A stretch of DNA of 64,000 nt from Gluconobacter cerinus (GTDB taxonomy: Bacteria; Pseudomonadota; Alphaproteobacteria; Acetobacterales; Acetobacteraceae), in assembly GCF_002723935.1 (NCBI RefSeq), contig NZ_BEWM01000003.1, positions 62,001 to 126,000 on the forward strand. Direction: 5' to 3'. The notes under the pieces were generated by a model. The model did not search any database. It was not told where the DNA came from and was given only the letters and a program-made list of their open reading frames with translations. Made by a program: the position numbers and the translations under genes. This document shows positions 53,430 to 61,049 of the stretch, one piece after another (positions within the stretch are counted from its first letter, which is position 1; each line of letters begins with the position of its first letter).

Positions 53430-54554
53430 ATGTATCCAGACAATATAATTCGTCCTGTACCACTTAAAAGTCAGGTTTTTCTTGACCAAAGAGGCGAGTC
53501 ATTATCACGTTTCACGCTGGCTGCTTTCTTATTACTTTCGGGTGCCTTGTTCGTAGAAGACGAACGGCACTTAGAAGATCGTCTTGATCTTCCCACATCT
53601 GAAGAGCTTGAGTTTCTTGGAATTAATGCTGAGGTGCGTGAGACCGTGCCACGTGGCGCATTTAATCTTAGGCAGTTTTCGGTAGACGATTCGGATAACG
53701 TTCCTTCATCTGCTTTGGCTAGTTTAGCGGCAGAGGTAAATGAGCGAGGCAATCCTCGCGATGCAGCGCGTCTCGTTGCCTTGGGATGCAATTCAAGCGA
53801 TGAGTTGGTCCGAATTTGTGCCTTGGGGTCTGCTGTTGATTTCTTCCGTCTGGAGACCATCAACATCCACCGCCAGCTTGTATGGTTTTTTGACAACGCC
53901 CTAGATCTCGATACATTCGAACTTCTCTTTGTGTTGATGGCCCGCGTTTTTCAGGTCGCCGCGATGGGGAATCTCTCCCCACCGACAAACGTACCGACCA
54001 CGACCCCAACTGGCTTGATGGCCGTCCACGGCACGGTACTTCCCTACTCTCAGGCTAATAGGCCCGAATGGTCTGTCCCGCCAAAAGGTAGCCTCTTCTC
54101 CCACATAAAGACCTTCCGGAACGATATTTACGGATCACCTGACTTTTTCCGATGGGAGGGCGGATACACCGACTATGCCCGCGAAGTTGCGATCAATAGT
54201 CTGTGCGACTGGATCAACCGCAGGAGTCTTAACGGCATCGACGTAGTGGCGCACAGCCACGGTTGTAATGTGGTGATGGGCAGTACTTCGATCAGCACCA
54301 ATTTCAGAAAAATCGTAATGTTGAGCTGCCCAGTTCATTGGGGAAAGTACAGTCTGCCAGCGGCCATGATCACAAATGATGTAGTTTCGATTCGTACTAG
54401 GTTTGACTTTGTTATCATGATGGATCGTGGCGGTCAGAGATTTCCAAATGGAACGATCAAGGATGTCATCCTACCATTCTGGTTCACATCGCACAGCTCG
54501 ACCACCAAACCAAACATATGGAGATCACAAAATTTGGACCAATATCTTCGCTAA
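53430..54554 (+). CDS. Lipase/esterase-like alpha/beta hydrolase with helical N-terminal half
   Basis: The 374-residue protein has a helical N-terminal half (1-185) that may be a degenerate HEAT-type repeat (RGNPRDAARLVALGCNSSDELVRICALGSAV). The C-terminal alpha/beta-hydrolase domain has an oxyanion-type LMAVHGT (His200) and a nucleophile elbow VVAHSHGCNVVM (Ser276). Acid and histidine candidates lie in the last 80 residues. There is no signal peptide, so it should act in the cytoplasm. DNA composition is below host GC. A lipid- or ester-cleaving effector is possible but unproven. Confidence 0.65.
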   Translation: MYPDNIIRPVPLKSQVFLDQRGESLSRFTLAAFLLLSGALFVEDERHLEDRLDLPTSEELEFLGINAEVRETVPRGAFNLRQFSVDDSDNVPSSALASLAAEVNERGNPRDAARLVALGCNSSDELVRICALGSAVDFFRLETINIHRQLVWFFDNALDLDTFELLFVLMARVFQVAAMGNLSPPTNVPTTTPTGLMAVHGTVLPYSQANRPEWSVPPKGSLFSHIKTFRNDIYGSPDFFRWEGGYTDYAREVAINSLCDWINRRSLNGIDVVAHSHGCNVVMGSTSISTNFRKIVMLSCPVHWGKYSLPAAMITNDVVSIRTRFDFVIMMDRGGQRFPNGTIKDVILPFWFTSHSSTTKPNIWRSQNLDQYLR

Positions 54555-55077
54555 AAATTCGTCAAACCGCTAATTTTTACCTATTCGGACCCTACGGTTG
54601 CATTATCCGCAGTTTATGAATTCTCTAATAAATAGATTCTGCAGCGATATGACGTTTGTCTTCTGCGAAGGGGCGTACGGAGCAGAACATAGTTAGTCTA
54701 ATCTTCGCTTCGGGCAGGAAACACAGCTTTGGCCTTCAGGTTTACAGGGCTGTATCGTGGGAACGGCAGTTCATTATACCAACTCGGTGGCATGCCGGTG
54801 ATCGACGGTATATAGACTATTATATCCGGCAATCGGCGGGGTATAGCAGACAAAGTGGGGTTCGAACACATATCTTGGATCAACCGGCTGGCGCTTGACT
54901 GTTTCATAAGCAAATATCGGCTTTCAAAAATCTAACAAATTATTTGAACGATCAGAATGGGGTGAAAGCCTCCGCAAGGGTCGTCTATTTGAATATCCGC
55001 TTTTACCGATTGCCTTACACAAAGCAGACCTTCCGTCCCCACCCCATAGCTGACAAACTTCTCCTTTCCAGCATCCC
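54555..55077. other. Non-coding junction between island halves
   Basis: These 523 bases contain only short unsupported frames on both strands. Base composition shifts here from AT-rich on the left to GC-rich on the right, marking a likely recombination junction between two island parts. No terminal repeats or att copy were seen. Confidence 0.45.
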
Positions 55078-55926
55078 TCAAAACCTTGAGAGCAGGATAT
55101 TCCCCCGGCTGCGAGCGCCGCGTTCATACCCACAGCGCCGCAGCACCGGAAAAACGTCCTGGACCCACCGTCCATGCTCGGTGTCTTCCATGATGAGATG
55201 ATCGGGCCACAACGCGGCCGGTGCCTCGCGGAAAAACGGCAGCAGCGCCCGGTCTTCGTAGCCTTCGATGTCGATCTTCAGAACATGCACGGCCGTCACA
55301 TCACAGGCCTGCAGAATATCCAGAAGCGGACGGATCCGCACTGGAGCACCGTGCCCCGCGCCGATCCGACCGCCACCAAAATCCCCGTTCACCTGTACAA
55401 GCTGACCAGAGCCGTCCTGGTCGCCCACCGCAACACGCAAGAGATCGGCCCGCATTCCGTTCAGCCTCATATCGGTGGCCAGCCGTTCGAACAGGACCGG
55501 GTTCGGCTCGATGGCAATGACGCGGACCTCCCGCTGGGCGGCATAGAGGGAGAAAAACCCCATATTCGCACCGACATCCACAAACGTGCCGCCTTTCGGC
55601 AGATGACGACGCAGCCATTTCAGCTCACGATGATTGTAGCACGCGCCACAGACCGCCGATTTTGCATCCGTCTGGTTGTCATGGGGATAAAACCGCACTT
55701 TCAGCCCGAACAGGGTCGCATCAACAGGACCTGAGGAGCAGTCTCGTTTGAAGCGTTCCATGAACGGCCGTCGCAGACGGCTGTACCCCAAGGGTGTGTT
55801 GAAGAAGACTTTCCGGATCTTCTTCTGCGCCTCTGTCAGCGGATAGGAGCCGAAAGGAAGCGCACGCGTAAGGTCGTGTCCGTCCAGCACGATGTGCTCA
55901 GAAGATGGATCTGAGTGTTCTGACAT
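55078..55926 (-). CDS. FkbM-family SAM-dependent methyltransferase
   Basis: The 282-residue protein has the FkbM methyltransferase core. The SAM loop is in GTFVDVGANMGFFSLYAAQRE (about residue 110), the acidic strand end in VRVIAIEPNPVLFERL, and VHVLKIDIEGYEDRALLPF is the family's second signature. Such enzymes O-methylate sugars or polyketides. ATG at 55926 was chosen over a TTG at 55956. It is alone, with no glycosyltransferase neighbour, so the substrate is unknown. Confidence 0.8.
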   Translation of the reverse strand: MSEHSDPSSEHIVLDGHDLTRALPFGSYPLTEAQKKIRKVFFNTPLGYSRLRRPFMERFKRDCSSGPVDATLFGLKVRFYPHDNQTDAKSAVCGACYNHRELKWLRRHLPKGGTFVDVGANMGFFSLYAAQREVRVIAIEPNPVLFERLATDMRLNGMRADLLRVAVGDQDGSGQLVQVNGDFGGGRIGAGHGAPVRIRPLLDILQACDVTAVHVLKIDIEGYEDRALLPFFREAPAALWPDHLIMEDTEHGRWVQDVFPVLRRCGYERGARSRGNILLSRF

Positions 55927-56016
55927 AAGAGATGATGACCGTATGGGAGGGAGCAACAGGGCTTCGATGAAGCAAATGGCAGGGTCAGGACGCGCAGTGT
56001 CCGACGGACCGCTCCG

Positions 56017-56259
56017 TCACAGCTTCCCGACCTCGCGACAGAGCTGAAGCAGACTGCCCATCCGCTGCTGCAGCACGGCCCCGAGCACCATCACGCCCTC
56101 CAGCAGGCGCGCGCCTTCCGTATCGGCCCGCAGGCTCTCCAGCCGCCCTTTGAGCAGAGCATGCTCGATCTCGATCAGACGCAGCACGTCATGCAGACCG
56201 GCATGTAATTCTTCGAGACCGGCTGGACGGGGTGGTGGCAACAGTGGATCTTCAGGCAT
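56017..56259 (-). CDS. Hypothetical small helical protein
   Basis: The 80-residue product (from MPEDPLLPPP) is mostly helical and probably forms a coiled coil (LHDVLRLIEIEHALLKGRLESLRADTEGARLLEGV). AAGGGA is seven bases before ATG 56259. It is divergent from the LexA-like repressor and may be controlled by it through the palindrome at 56391-56408. Function is unknown. Confidence 0.55.
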   Translation of the reverse strand: MPEDPLLPPPRPAGLEELHAGLHDVLRLIEIEHALLKGRLESLRADTEGARLLEGVMVLGAVLQQRMGSLLQLCREVGKL

Positions 56260-56390
56260 GACAATCCCTTGGACAAAAATGTCGGTTTCATGCGAGGATC
56301 TGACCATGACGAGTCACGGGCCACGCAACATTTCAATGCCAAGAGATACGGTTTTCCGACTTCCATATCAAGCGGAATATCGTATTCATG

Positions 56391-56408
56391 CCTCATTTCC
56401 GAATGAGG
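56391..56408. promoter_or_regulatory. Candidate repressor operator (7-bp palindrome)
   Basis: CCTCATT-TCCG-AATGAGG is a perfect inverted repeat between the divergent genes at 56259 (minus) and 56451 (plus). Position and symmetry fit an operator for the dimeric HTH-S24 repressor. Confidence 0.5.
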
Positions 56409-56450
56409 ACCCTCCGCGTGCCCCGACATTCCAGGCGAAAGCGTAAACTC

Positions 56451-57089
56451 ATGGACGACCAGATCCGCCTGATGCGCGAGCGCGGTGAGCGCCTCCGCGA
56501 AGCGGCGCAGAGTATTGGCATCACCCATGCCGCCAAGGCGGCGGGCGTGCCGTATACGACCCTGAGAGACTATATGAATGGCGGGGAGATGAAATTCTCC
56601 GCCCTTGCGTCACTGGCCCGGGTCTGCGGTGTCTCTCTGGACTGGATCGCCTTTGGCACAGTTGGCGGCTCACCTTCCGGCACGACGGCGGTCCAGACCA
56701 CCTCGACCCGTCAGATTGTCGTGCCCTGGTATGATCATCATGAAGACGGCCTGCGGATTGGTCGCGACTGGTTGCAGAGCGTCATCCCCCGGGACCTCAC
56801 GTCCCTCTGCCTCATCAGTAATGCGGGGGATGCGATGGAGCCGACTTTGTCCTCAGGCGATCTGGTCATCGTGGACCGGAGCGTCACGACCGTGACGGGC
56901 AGCGCGCTCTATGCGCTGGAGAGTGCGGGTGCCGTGCTGATCCGTCGCCTTGATCCCAAACTCGGTGGTGGCGTCCGGGTGATTGCCGACAATCATCGCT
57001 ACCCGCCCCAGGACGTCGAGGCTGATCGCCTGGACTGCTTCAAGCTGCTCGGCGAAGTGGTCTGGATCGGCGGCGCGCCTCATCCCTGA
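56451..57089 (+). CDS. HTH-S24 (CI/LexA-like) repressor with degenerate catalytic dyad
   Basis: This 212-residue phage-type repressor has an N-terminal helix-turn-helix (about 14-65, ITHAAKAAGVPYTTLRDYMNG). The C-terminal S24 domain has AGDAMEPTLSSGDLVIVDRS and VLIRRLDP. In LexA, UmuD and CI the motif is GDSMEP and the partner is Lys 37 residues later. Here Ser is Ala128 and Lys is Arg165, at exactly 37-residue spacing. Self-cleavage on RecA activation should therefore be impossible. ATG at 56451 was chosen because the operator palindrome lies just upstream. It probably controls island genes. Confidence 0.8.
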   Translation: MDDQIRLMRERGERLREAAQSIGITHAAKAAGVPYTTLRDYMNGGEMKFSALASLARVCGVSLDWIAFGTVGGSPSGTTAVQTTSTRQIVVPWYDHHEDGLRIGRDWLQSVIPRDLTSLCLISNAGDAMEPTLSSGDLVIVDRSVTTVTGSALYALESAGAVLIRRLDPKLGGGVRVIADNHRYPPQDVEADRLDCFKLLGEVVWIGGAPHP

Positions 57090-57110
57090 GGCGTTCTTGA
57101 TATACGGGAA

Positions 57111-57128
57111 CCTGTTTCTACAAACAGG
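57111..57128. repeat. Stem-loop after repressor gene
   Basis: CCTGTTT-CTAC-AAACAGG is perfect and is flanked by ATATAC (57100-57105) and GTATAT (57130-57135), which can extend the pairing. It may end the repressor transcript or be an operator. No T-run follows. Confidence 0.4.
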
Positions 57129-57190
57129 CGTATATTCGTATTGACGATGCGCGGGGAATCGTAGATCATCTGGCTTGTTGAGTTCGCCGG

Positions 57191-57211
57191 GTGGCAGGGT
57201 CGTCCTGCCAC
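57191..57211. repeat. Stem-loop GTGGCAGG/CCTGCCAC
   Basis: A perfect 8-bp stem with loop GTCGT sits 24 bases before the small frame at 57235. It may act in the 5' leader of the small membrane-protein genes. Confidence 0.4.
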
Positions 57212-57234
57212 ACAGGAACTGCAAGGAGCTGGCG

Positions 57235-57300
57235 ATGATGTCTTTGTCCCGTTGTGTCTTCCGGTCTGGTCCCTGTTCTTGCCTGTCAGGGGGCGTCTGA
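57235..57300 (+). CDS. Possible 21-residue leader peptide
   Basis: A strong ribosome site AAGGAG lies seven bases before ATG 57235. The frame (MMSLSRCVFRSGPCSCLSGGV) ends one base before the ATG of the next gene, an arrangement typical of translational coupling. It has three cysteines. With no homology knowledge this stays tentative. Confidence 0.3.
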   Translation: MMSLSRCVFRSGPCSCLSGGV

Positions 57301-57301
57301 C

Positions 57302-57478
57302 ATGGTCGTCTCCATTCTCCTTGTCCTGATCGTTCTTCTCCTGCTGGTGCTGGCGCTGGGGTCGTCGGTCAGGCTGTTCGCGTGGCTCAAGGCACGCGAC
57401 GTCCTACCCCCTGCGGCTCTGATGCTGGGTACGGCGCTGGTCGTTCGGGTCGTCTTCCATGCCCACTGGGGGAGATAA
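57302..57478 (+). CDS. Small hydrophobic membrane protein
   Basis: The 58-residue product has two hydrophobic helices (MVVSILLVLIVLLLLVLALG and PAALMLGTALVVRVVF). ATG 57302 follows the leader-peptide stop by one base. A start further upstream in the same frame (57254) would add polar residues and is less likely. Function is unknown. Confidence 0.5.
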   Translation: MVVSILLVLIVLLLLVLALGSSVRLFAWLKARDVLPPAALMLGTALVVRVVFHAHWGR

Positions 57479-57484
57479 GCGCTC

Positions 57485-57781
57485 ATGACGTCTTCAACAG
57501 ACGGTCTGTACAGCGAGGCGACCGAAGCAAAACGCGCGGCCCGTCTGGCTGCCTATCTCGAAGAATATGGTGCCGAGGAAGATGAGACACGGCTTCTGCT
57601 GAGATATGTCTCGTGGTTCGGAGCGGGCGCCTGTCTTTTGTGCGGCATCGCTCTGGCCCTGCCCTGGCATCCGCTCTTTGCATTCGTTGTGGGCATGAGC
57701 TGTTGGACGGCTCCCCGAGAACCGTTTCTTCGGAAACTGAAAGCCGCCGAAGACCGCCGCAGGCTTCGCGGGCTGGACTGA
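57485..57781 (+). CDS. Hypothetical small membrane protein
   Basis: The 98-residue product has an acidic helical N-terminus (AAYLEEYGAEEDETRLLLRY), two close membrane helices in the middle (about 43-77) and a basic tail (KLKAAEDRRRLRGLD). It begins six bases after the previous small membrane gene, so the two are likely co-expressed. No family was recognised. Confidence 0.55.
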   Translation: MTSSTDGLYSEATEAKRAARLAAYLEEYGAEEDETRLLLRYVSWFGAGACLLCGIALALPWHPLFAFVVGMSCWTAPREPFLRKLKAAEDRRRLRGLD

Positions 57782-57869
57782 GACGGTCCGTTCGTTTTTT
57801 GGTGGGTCGTCCGCCTTTTTCCAATTGTCCCGTCATCGACTGTTTTGCAAAAACAGCAAAGGATCCCGC

Positions 57870-58268
57870 ATGTCTGTACGTCTCCTCAGAACCCTTGCCG
57901 TCACGTTGTCTCTCACGGGGCTGGTCGCCCTGACAGGCTGTGCCTCGGAAGGGAACGAAGCCCTCAAAAACGAGACCGGTGCGTCCATCGATCAGAAGAT
58001 CCATGATGGCGTGACAACCAAAGAGCAGATCCGGGCCCTGTTCGGAGACCCGCGCGAGAGCACGTTCACCGATAGCGGTCATGAGCAGTGGCGCTATGCG
58101 TTCACCAACGCTTCGTCTGACGCTGCCAACTTCATTCCGCTCTATGGCGATCTGCATCAGGGCACTCATGGCACGGAAAAGACCCTGACGGTGATCTTCA
58201 ACGGCGATGTCGTCTGGCACCACACCATGAATGCCTCCGCTGTCAAAACCGGCAGCGGGCTGTTCTGA
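57870..58268 (+). CDS. SmpA/OmlA (BamE-like) domain lipoprotein
   Basis: The 132-residue precursor has a lipoprotein signal (LVALTGC, Cys about residue 24). It also has a BamE-like core with IDQKIHDGVTTKEQIRALFGDP, the typical helix-turn before the GxP motif, and a beta hairpin around HEQWRYAF. It could modulate the outer membrane, but BamE itself is usually chromosomal, so this is an accessory relative. AAAGGA precedes ATG 57870. Confidence 0.7.
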   Translation: MSVRLLRTLAVTLSLTGLVALTGCASEGNEALKNETGASIDQKIHDGVTTKEQIRALFGDPRESTFTDSGHEQWRYAFTNASSDAANFIPLYGDLHQGTHGTEKTLTVIFNGDVVWHHTMNASAVKTGSGLF

Positions 58269-58317
58269 GGTTACAGGGGGAAAGCCCCCTCTGCTGTTGC
58301 GAGCAGAGGGGGTAACC
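58269..58317. terminator. Large GC stem-loop between convergent genes
   Basis: CCCCCTCTGCT (58285-58295) pairs perfectly with AGCAGAGGGGG (58302-58312), and GGTTAC (58269) can pair with GTAACC (58312-58317) around it. It begins right after the lipoprotein stop and faces a convergent gene. It is probably a bidirectional transcript end, though without a T-run. Confidence 0.55.
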
Positions 58318-58404
58318 CAGGCCGCTGAAGAGCTGGATGCATCGTCCGGGTCTGAGGGCATTTTCAAACCTTCCTAAGTCACCGTCGACGCCTCCGCTGG
58401 TCAC

Positions 58405-59052
58405 TCAGTCTTCCAGCATGGCAGGACCTTGAGGCAGACAACTCCACTCTGCGGCCTGACCGAAGGGTTCCTCGTCGCCAGGCGGTGGAGAGACAACATT
58501 GCCTGACAGCACCAGCAGCCGGGTCAGCGGCTCCCACTCCAGCAGTGTTTCAAGCAAAGCAGCTGCGCAGTTCAAACGCAGAAAAGGGCTGTCCTGCGTC
58601 AGTTCTGTCATCAGGTCTGTCCGCAGTTCGAGAACGGATTCCTGCAACCCGCACGGCCGCAACCAGGACGCCCGCTGTCGTGCGAGCCGGTACAGGCAGA
58701 GATCATACGGTGGCCGATCCTGCGGTCCGCCCATCACACGGCGCAGGAACGACATGTGAAATCCCGCCAGAACAAAGGGTCGCGGGGCATCCACCGGCAT
58801 CACGGCCCGGAACAGGGGATCACTGATGGTCAAGGCTGGCTGACCATGCTCATCGGGACTTTCCTCCAGACGACCCAAGGAACGCCGGGGGGCGCCGAGC
58901 CAGAGAAGGCTGCGTCCTTCGACAAAGCCGTCCCTTTGCAGCAGCGTGACGGGAGCGCCCGCATAGGGCGCTCCTTTCTGATCCGGCGTGATATCGAGCA
59001 GTTTCAGGCGCGTGACGGGCCAGCGCGGCAGCCGGATCGGACCAGGAGTCAT
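58405..59052 (-). CDS. Hypothetical protein, unknown operon gene 4
   Basis: This 215-residue protein is not recognised. It has no signal or membrane helices and mixed alpha/beta content. Its ATG overlaps the stop of the upstream 215-residue gene by four bases (ATGA), so it is the last gene of a four-gene unit reading leftward from 60557. GC content matches the right half of the island. Confidence 0.6.
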   Translation of the reverse strand: MTPGPIRLPRWPVTRLKLLDITPDQKGAPYAGAPVTLLQRDGFVEGRSLLWLGAPRRSLGRLEESPDEHGQPALTISDPLFRAVMPVDAPRPFVLAGFHMSFLRRVMGGPQDRPPYDLCLYRLARQRASWLRPCGLQESVLELRTDLMTELTQDSPFLRLNCAAALLETLLEWEPLTRLLVLSGNVVSPPPGDEEPFGQAAEWSCLPQGPAMLED

Positions 59053-59696
59053 GATCTGCCTCCCGCGCGAAGCTGCGCTACCAGGGCAAGGAAACGCTCC
59101 TGTAACTGCGCTGGCTCAAGAAGATCGTTGAGATACCAGATCTCGGGCTTAAGGCACTTCTGCCGGTAGACCTCCAGCCGCCGGTCAAACTGCGCCAGCA
59201 AATAGGCTTCCCAGTCATTGCGTGTCACGCGGTCCGCACCGCAGGCGCCCACGATCTCGATATGCATGACACGTGACCCGAAACGGATGGCGAAATCGGA
59301 ATAGAACCGTGGCTGCTGCAACGGGTCGAGGGCAATTTCCAGATCCAGCGCAACATCCCGCGGAACGACGGGTTTGACGGCCTCATAGGCAATCCGTTCG
59401 AGTGCTGAATTCAGCAGGGTTCCGTCAGAGGCAACGCGGCCACGGCTGGGCAGACCCGGCCAGCGCTGCTCGACCCTGCGCAGGAGACAGGCCCAGACAC
59501 TAGGTCGTTCATCACCGAGTTGCATGAGATGACGCCCCGCCGGCTGAAGGTAGCGGAACAGGCTTGAGGGCGGTTGCGCCTTCAGTCTGACGCTGATGTC
59601 GCGATACAGATCGAGATCGTCGTCTGTTGGCTCGAAGAAAGAGCGCACGTGACGAGGCGCGGTCGTCGCAGCGACCGGGATTTTTGTAAGAAGCAT
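59049..59696 (-). CDS. Hypothetical protein, possible PD-(D/E)XK-like fold
   Basis: This 215-residue protein is unknown. From about residue 95 it has a helix with two Glu (ALERIAYEAV), then strands FYSDFAIRFGSRVMHIEIVG, then a helix with WEAYLLAQFDRRLEVYRQK. The order Glu, then Asp in SDF, then an E-x-V type strand end recalls the core of restriction-like nucleases, but a key Lys is absent, so this is only a suggestion. It is third in the four-gene unit and overlaps the next gene by four bases. Confidence 0.55.
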   Translation of the reverse strand: MLLTKIPVAATTAPRHVRSFFEPTDDDLDLYRDISVRLKAQPPSSLFRYLQPAGRHLMQLGDERPSVWACLLRRVEQRWPGLPSRGRVASDGTLLNSALERIAYEAVKPVVPRDVALDLEIALDPLQQPRFYSDFAIRFGSRVMHIEIVGACGADRVTRNDWEAYLLAQFDRRLEVYRQKCLKPEIWYLNDLLEPAQLQERFLALVAQLRAGGRS

Positions 59697-59763
59697 GAAG
59701 CCTCCAGATTTTTGTGGGGAGAAAATGAGAGGCCGGAGTTGTCCGGCCTGTCGGTGTCAGGTG

Positions 59764-60354
59764 TTACAGGCGATACGGGAGGCCGCTCCCAGGCACCTGT
59801 CCGGTCCAAAGGGTTTCGATCAGTCGGGCCGCGGCATAAATGCGGACGAGATCGGAAGCCGGATGAACGCCTGACCGGTCTTCCGCTGCAAACCGGGCCA
59901 GAAGGGCTTCGGTCGTGTTCCCGGTTTCTACCAGCTCTGGCGCAAGCTGGTGCATCAGATCGTCCAGGGTCATGACCTGTGGCTTCTCTGACGACCAGGG
60001 CCCGAGCCAGATCATCTCTCGTTCCCCGATAAGCAGAACGATATCTGGAAGCAGGACAGGAGAGAGAAAAGCGCCATCTTCAGTGTGCTCCGCTGCACCG
60101 GCTGGGGACGGCATGGGCTGCTGCAGGATCTGGTCCCGCAGAGCCTGTCTGTGTGCCGGGTCCTGATCGGCCTCCTGACAGGGAAACCACAGGCCCAACC
60201 GTTCAGCCACGGCAAAGGGTTCGGCCCGGGACAGAACAAGATCGTACAGGCAGACGGCAGTCCCGGTCGGCCGGAGCGGAGCGTCGGGGCGATCGCGGGA
60301 GGAGACAAGACCCATCAGGCGGACAGCCAGGTCCGTGCACAGGAAGGACGTCAT
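59764..60354 (-). CDS. Hypothetical protein, unknown operon gene 2
   Basis: The 196-residue protein is not recognised. It contains a hydrophobic strand LLPDIVLLIGEREMIWLGPW and a helical C-terminal part, and lacks signal and membrane segments. Its ATG overlaps the stop of the preceding small gene by four bases. A gap of 67 bases separates it from the next gene. Confidence 0.55.
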   Translation of the reverse strand: MTSFLCTDLAVRLMGLVSSRDRPDAPLRPTGTAVCLYDLVLSRAEPFAVAERLGLWFPCQEADQDPAHRQALRDQILQQPMPSPAGAAEHTEDGAFLSPVLLPDIVLLIGEREMIWLGPWSSEKPQVMTLDDLMHQLAPELVETGNTTEALLARFAAEDRSGVHPASDLVRIYAAARLIETLWTGQVPGSGLPYRL

Positions 60355-60557
60355 GTCCGGTCTCCTGCGTTCTCCGTCAGCGCTCTGTTCAGTGAGCGGA
60401 CTGTCTGCGCCAGAACGATCAGCGTGCCCTCAAGCCGCGTGTCGCTGGTGAAGGCTCCGGGCTGTGCGATCACATCGCGCAGTGTGGGAAGAACGACGCC
60501 CGCAAGCACGGCGTGGGCGTCGAAAAGCGTGTCGAGTTCGGTGACTAATCTGGTCAT
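60351..60557 (-). CDS. Small hypothetical protein, unknown operon gene 1
   Basis: The 68-residue helical product starts MTRLVTELDTLFDAHAVLAG. ATG 60557 has GGAGCC upstream. The longer frame to 60626 reads into the structured non-coding region and is less likely. It heads the four-gene unit and overlaps gene 2 by four bases. Confidence 0.5.
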   Translation of the reverse strand: MTRLVTELDTLFDAHAVLAGVVLPTLRDVIAQPGAFTSDTRLEGTLIVLAQTVRSLNRALTENAGDRT

Positions 60558-60754
60558 TGCGAAAGGCTCCAGAAAGAGAAGAGAGCCCCAGAGAGAAAAC
60601 CCTCGCTCTGGTCGCACGGCGACCATTCCAGCTCACGCCCCGCGTGAGCCCTCTGGGGTGAGGACCAGCCCGGTCCTCCCTTGCGAAGCCAAAAAAAACG
60701 ACAGAACCGCTCTGATCATTTTCCGTCATGAGAGAGAGGAAGAGAGGTTGAGTT

Positions 60755-60805
60755 CTGCACCGCCGCCCCATGGGCGGCGCGACCCCGGAACGGGGGCGCG
60801 TGCAG
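60755..60805 (+). ncRNA. Possible three-way-junction RNA/DNA structure
   Basis: An outer stem CTGCAC (60755-60760)/GTGCAG (60800-60805) encloses two hairpins: CGCCGCCC-CAT-GGGCGGCG (60761-60779) and CCCCG-GAA-CGGGG (60783-60795). The fold is compact and nearly fully paired. Whether it works as RNA or as extruded DNA is unknown. Confidence 0.4.
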
Positions 60806-60887
60806 GTCCGGATGACGCGTCACAGCGTGATGCGGACGCCCACGGCAGCGCACGAACATGAAACGGTTTTAAGGCACTGTTTTGAAA

Positions 60888-60916
60888 GGGTTTTTGCTGC
60901 TTTGCGGCAAAAACCC
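60888..60916. repeat. 10-bp stem-loop
   Basis: GGGTTTTTGC and GCAAAAACCC are perfectly complementary around a 9-base loop. No transcript end is obvious beside it. Confidence 0.5.
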
Positions 60917-61017
60917 AGTATCGTGCCATCTTAGGCGATCTGGCAGCCCGATTTTATGGCGCATTGCCATGGTCTGAGGTTGCTGATCGGGTATCACCCT
61001 GATCCGCCCTCGTCGTG

Positions 61018-61049
61018 TGACGCTTGAATGACGCATGCGTGACGCGTCA
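61018..61049 (+). repeat. Three phased TGACGC repeats plus palindrome
   Basis: TGACGC starts at 61018, 61029 and 61040, an exact 11-bp period that puts all copies on one face of the helix. The last copy is part of the palindrome TGACGCGTCA, also present at 60813-60822. This pattern fits cooperative protein binding, for example integrase arm sites or iterons. Confidence 0.55.

Noticed and set aside
53142-53489. 115-codon minus-strand frame
   Set aside because: The N-terminal part is not protein-like, and related-looking pieces are in different frames; at best a decayed gene, so it is described only as non-coding.
54850-54885. GTGGGGTTCGAACACAT, like a tRNA T-arm
   Set aside because: The pairing half is missing and no acceptor or anticodon arm surrounds it, so it is not a tRNA or an internal att site.
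54656-54913. Short frames on both strands
   Set aside because: They overlap each other, lack ribosome sites and show no recognisable sequence.
60660-60678. GAGGACC/GGTCCTC hairpin as a terminator
   Set aside because: The A/T tract lies on the wrong side for either direction of transcription, so it is mentioned only as a structure.
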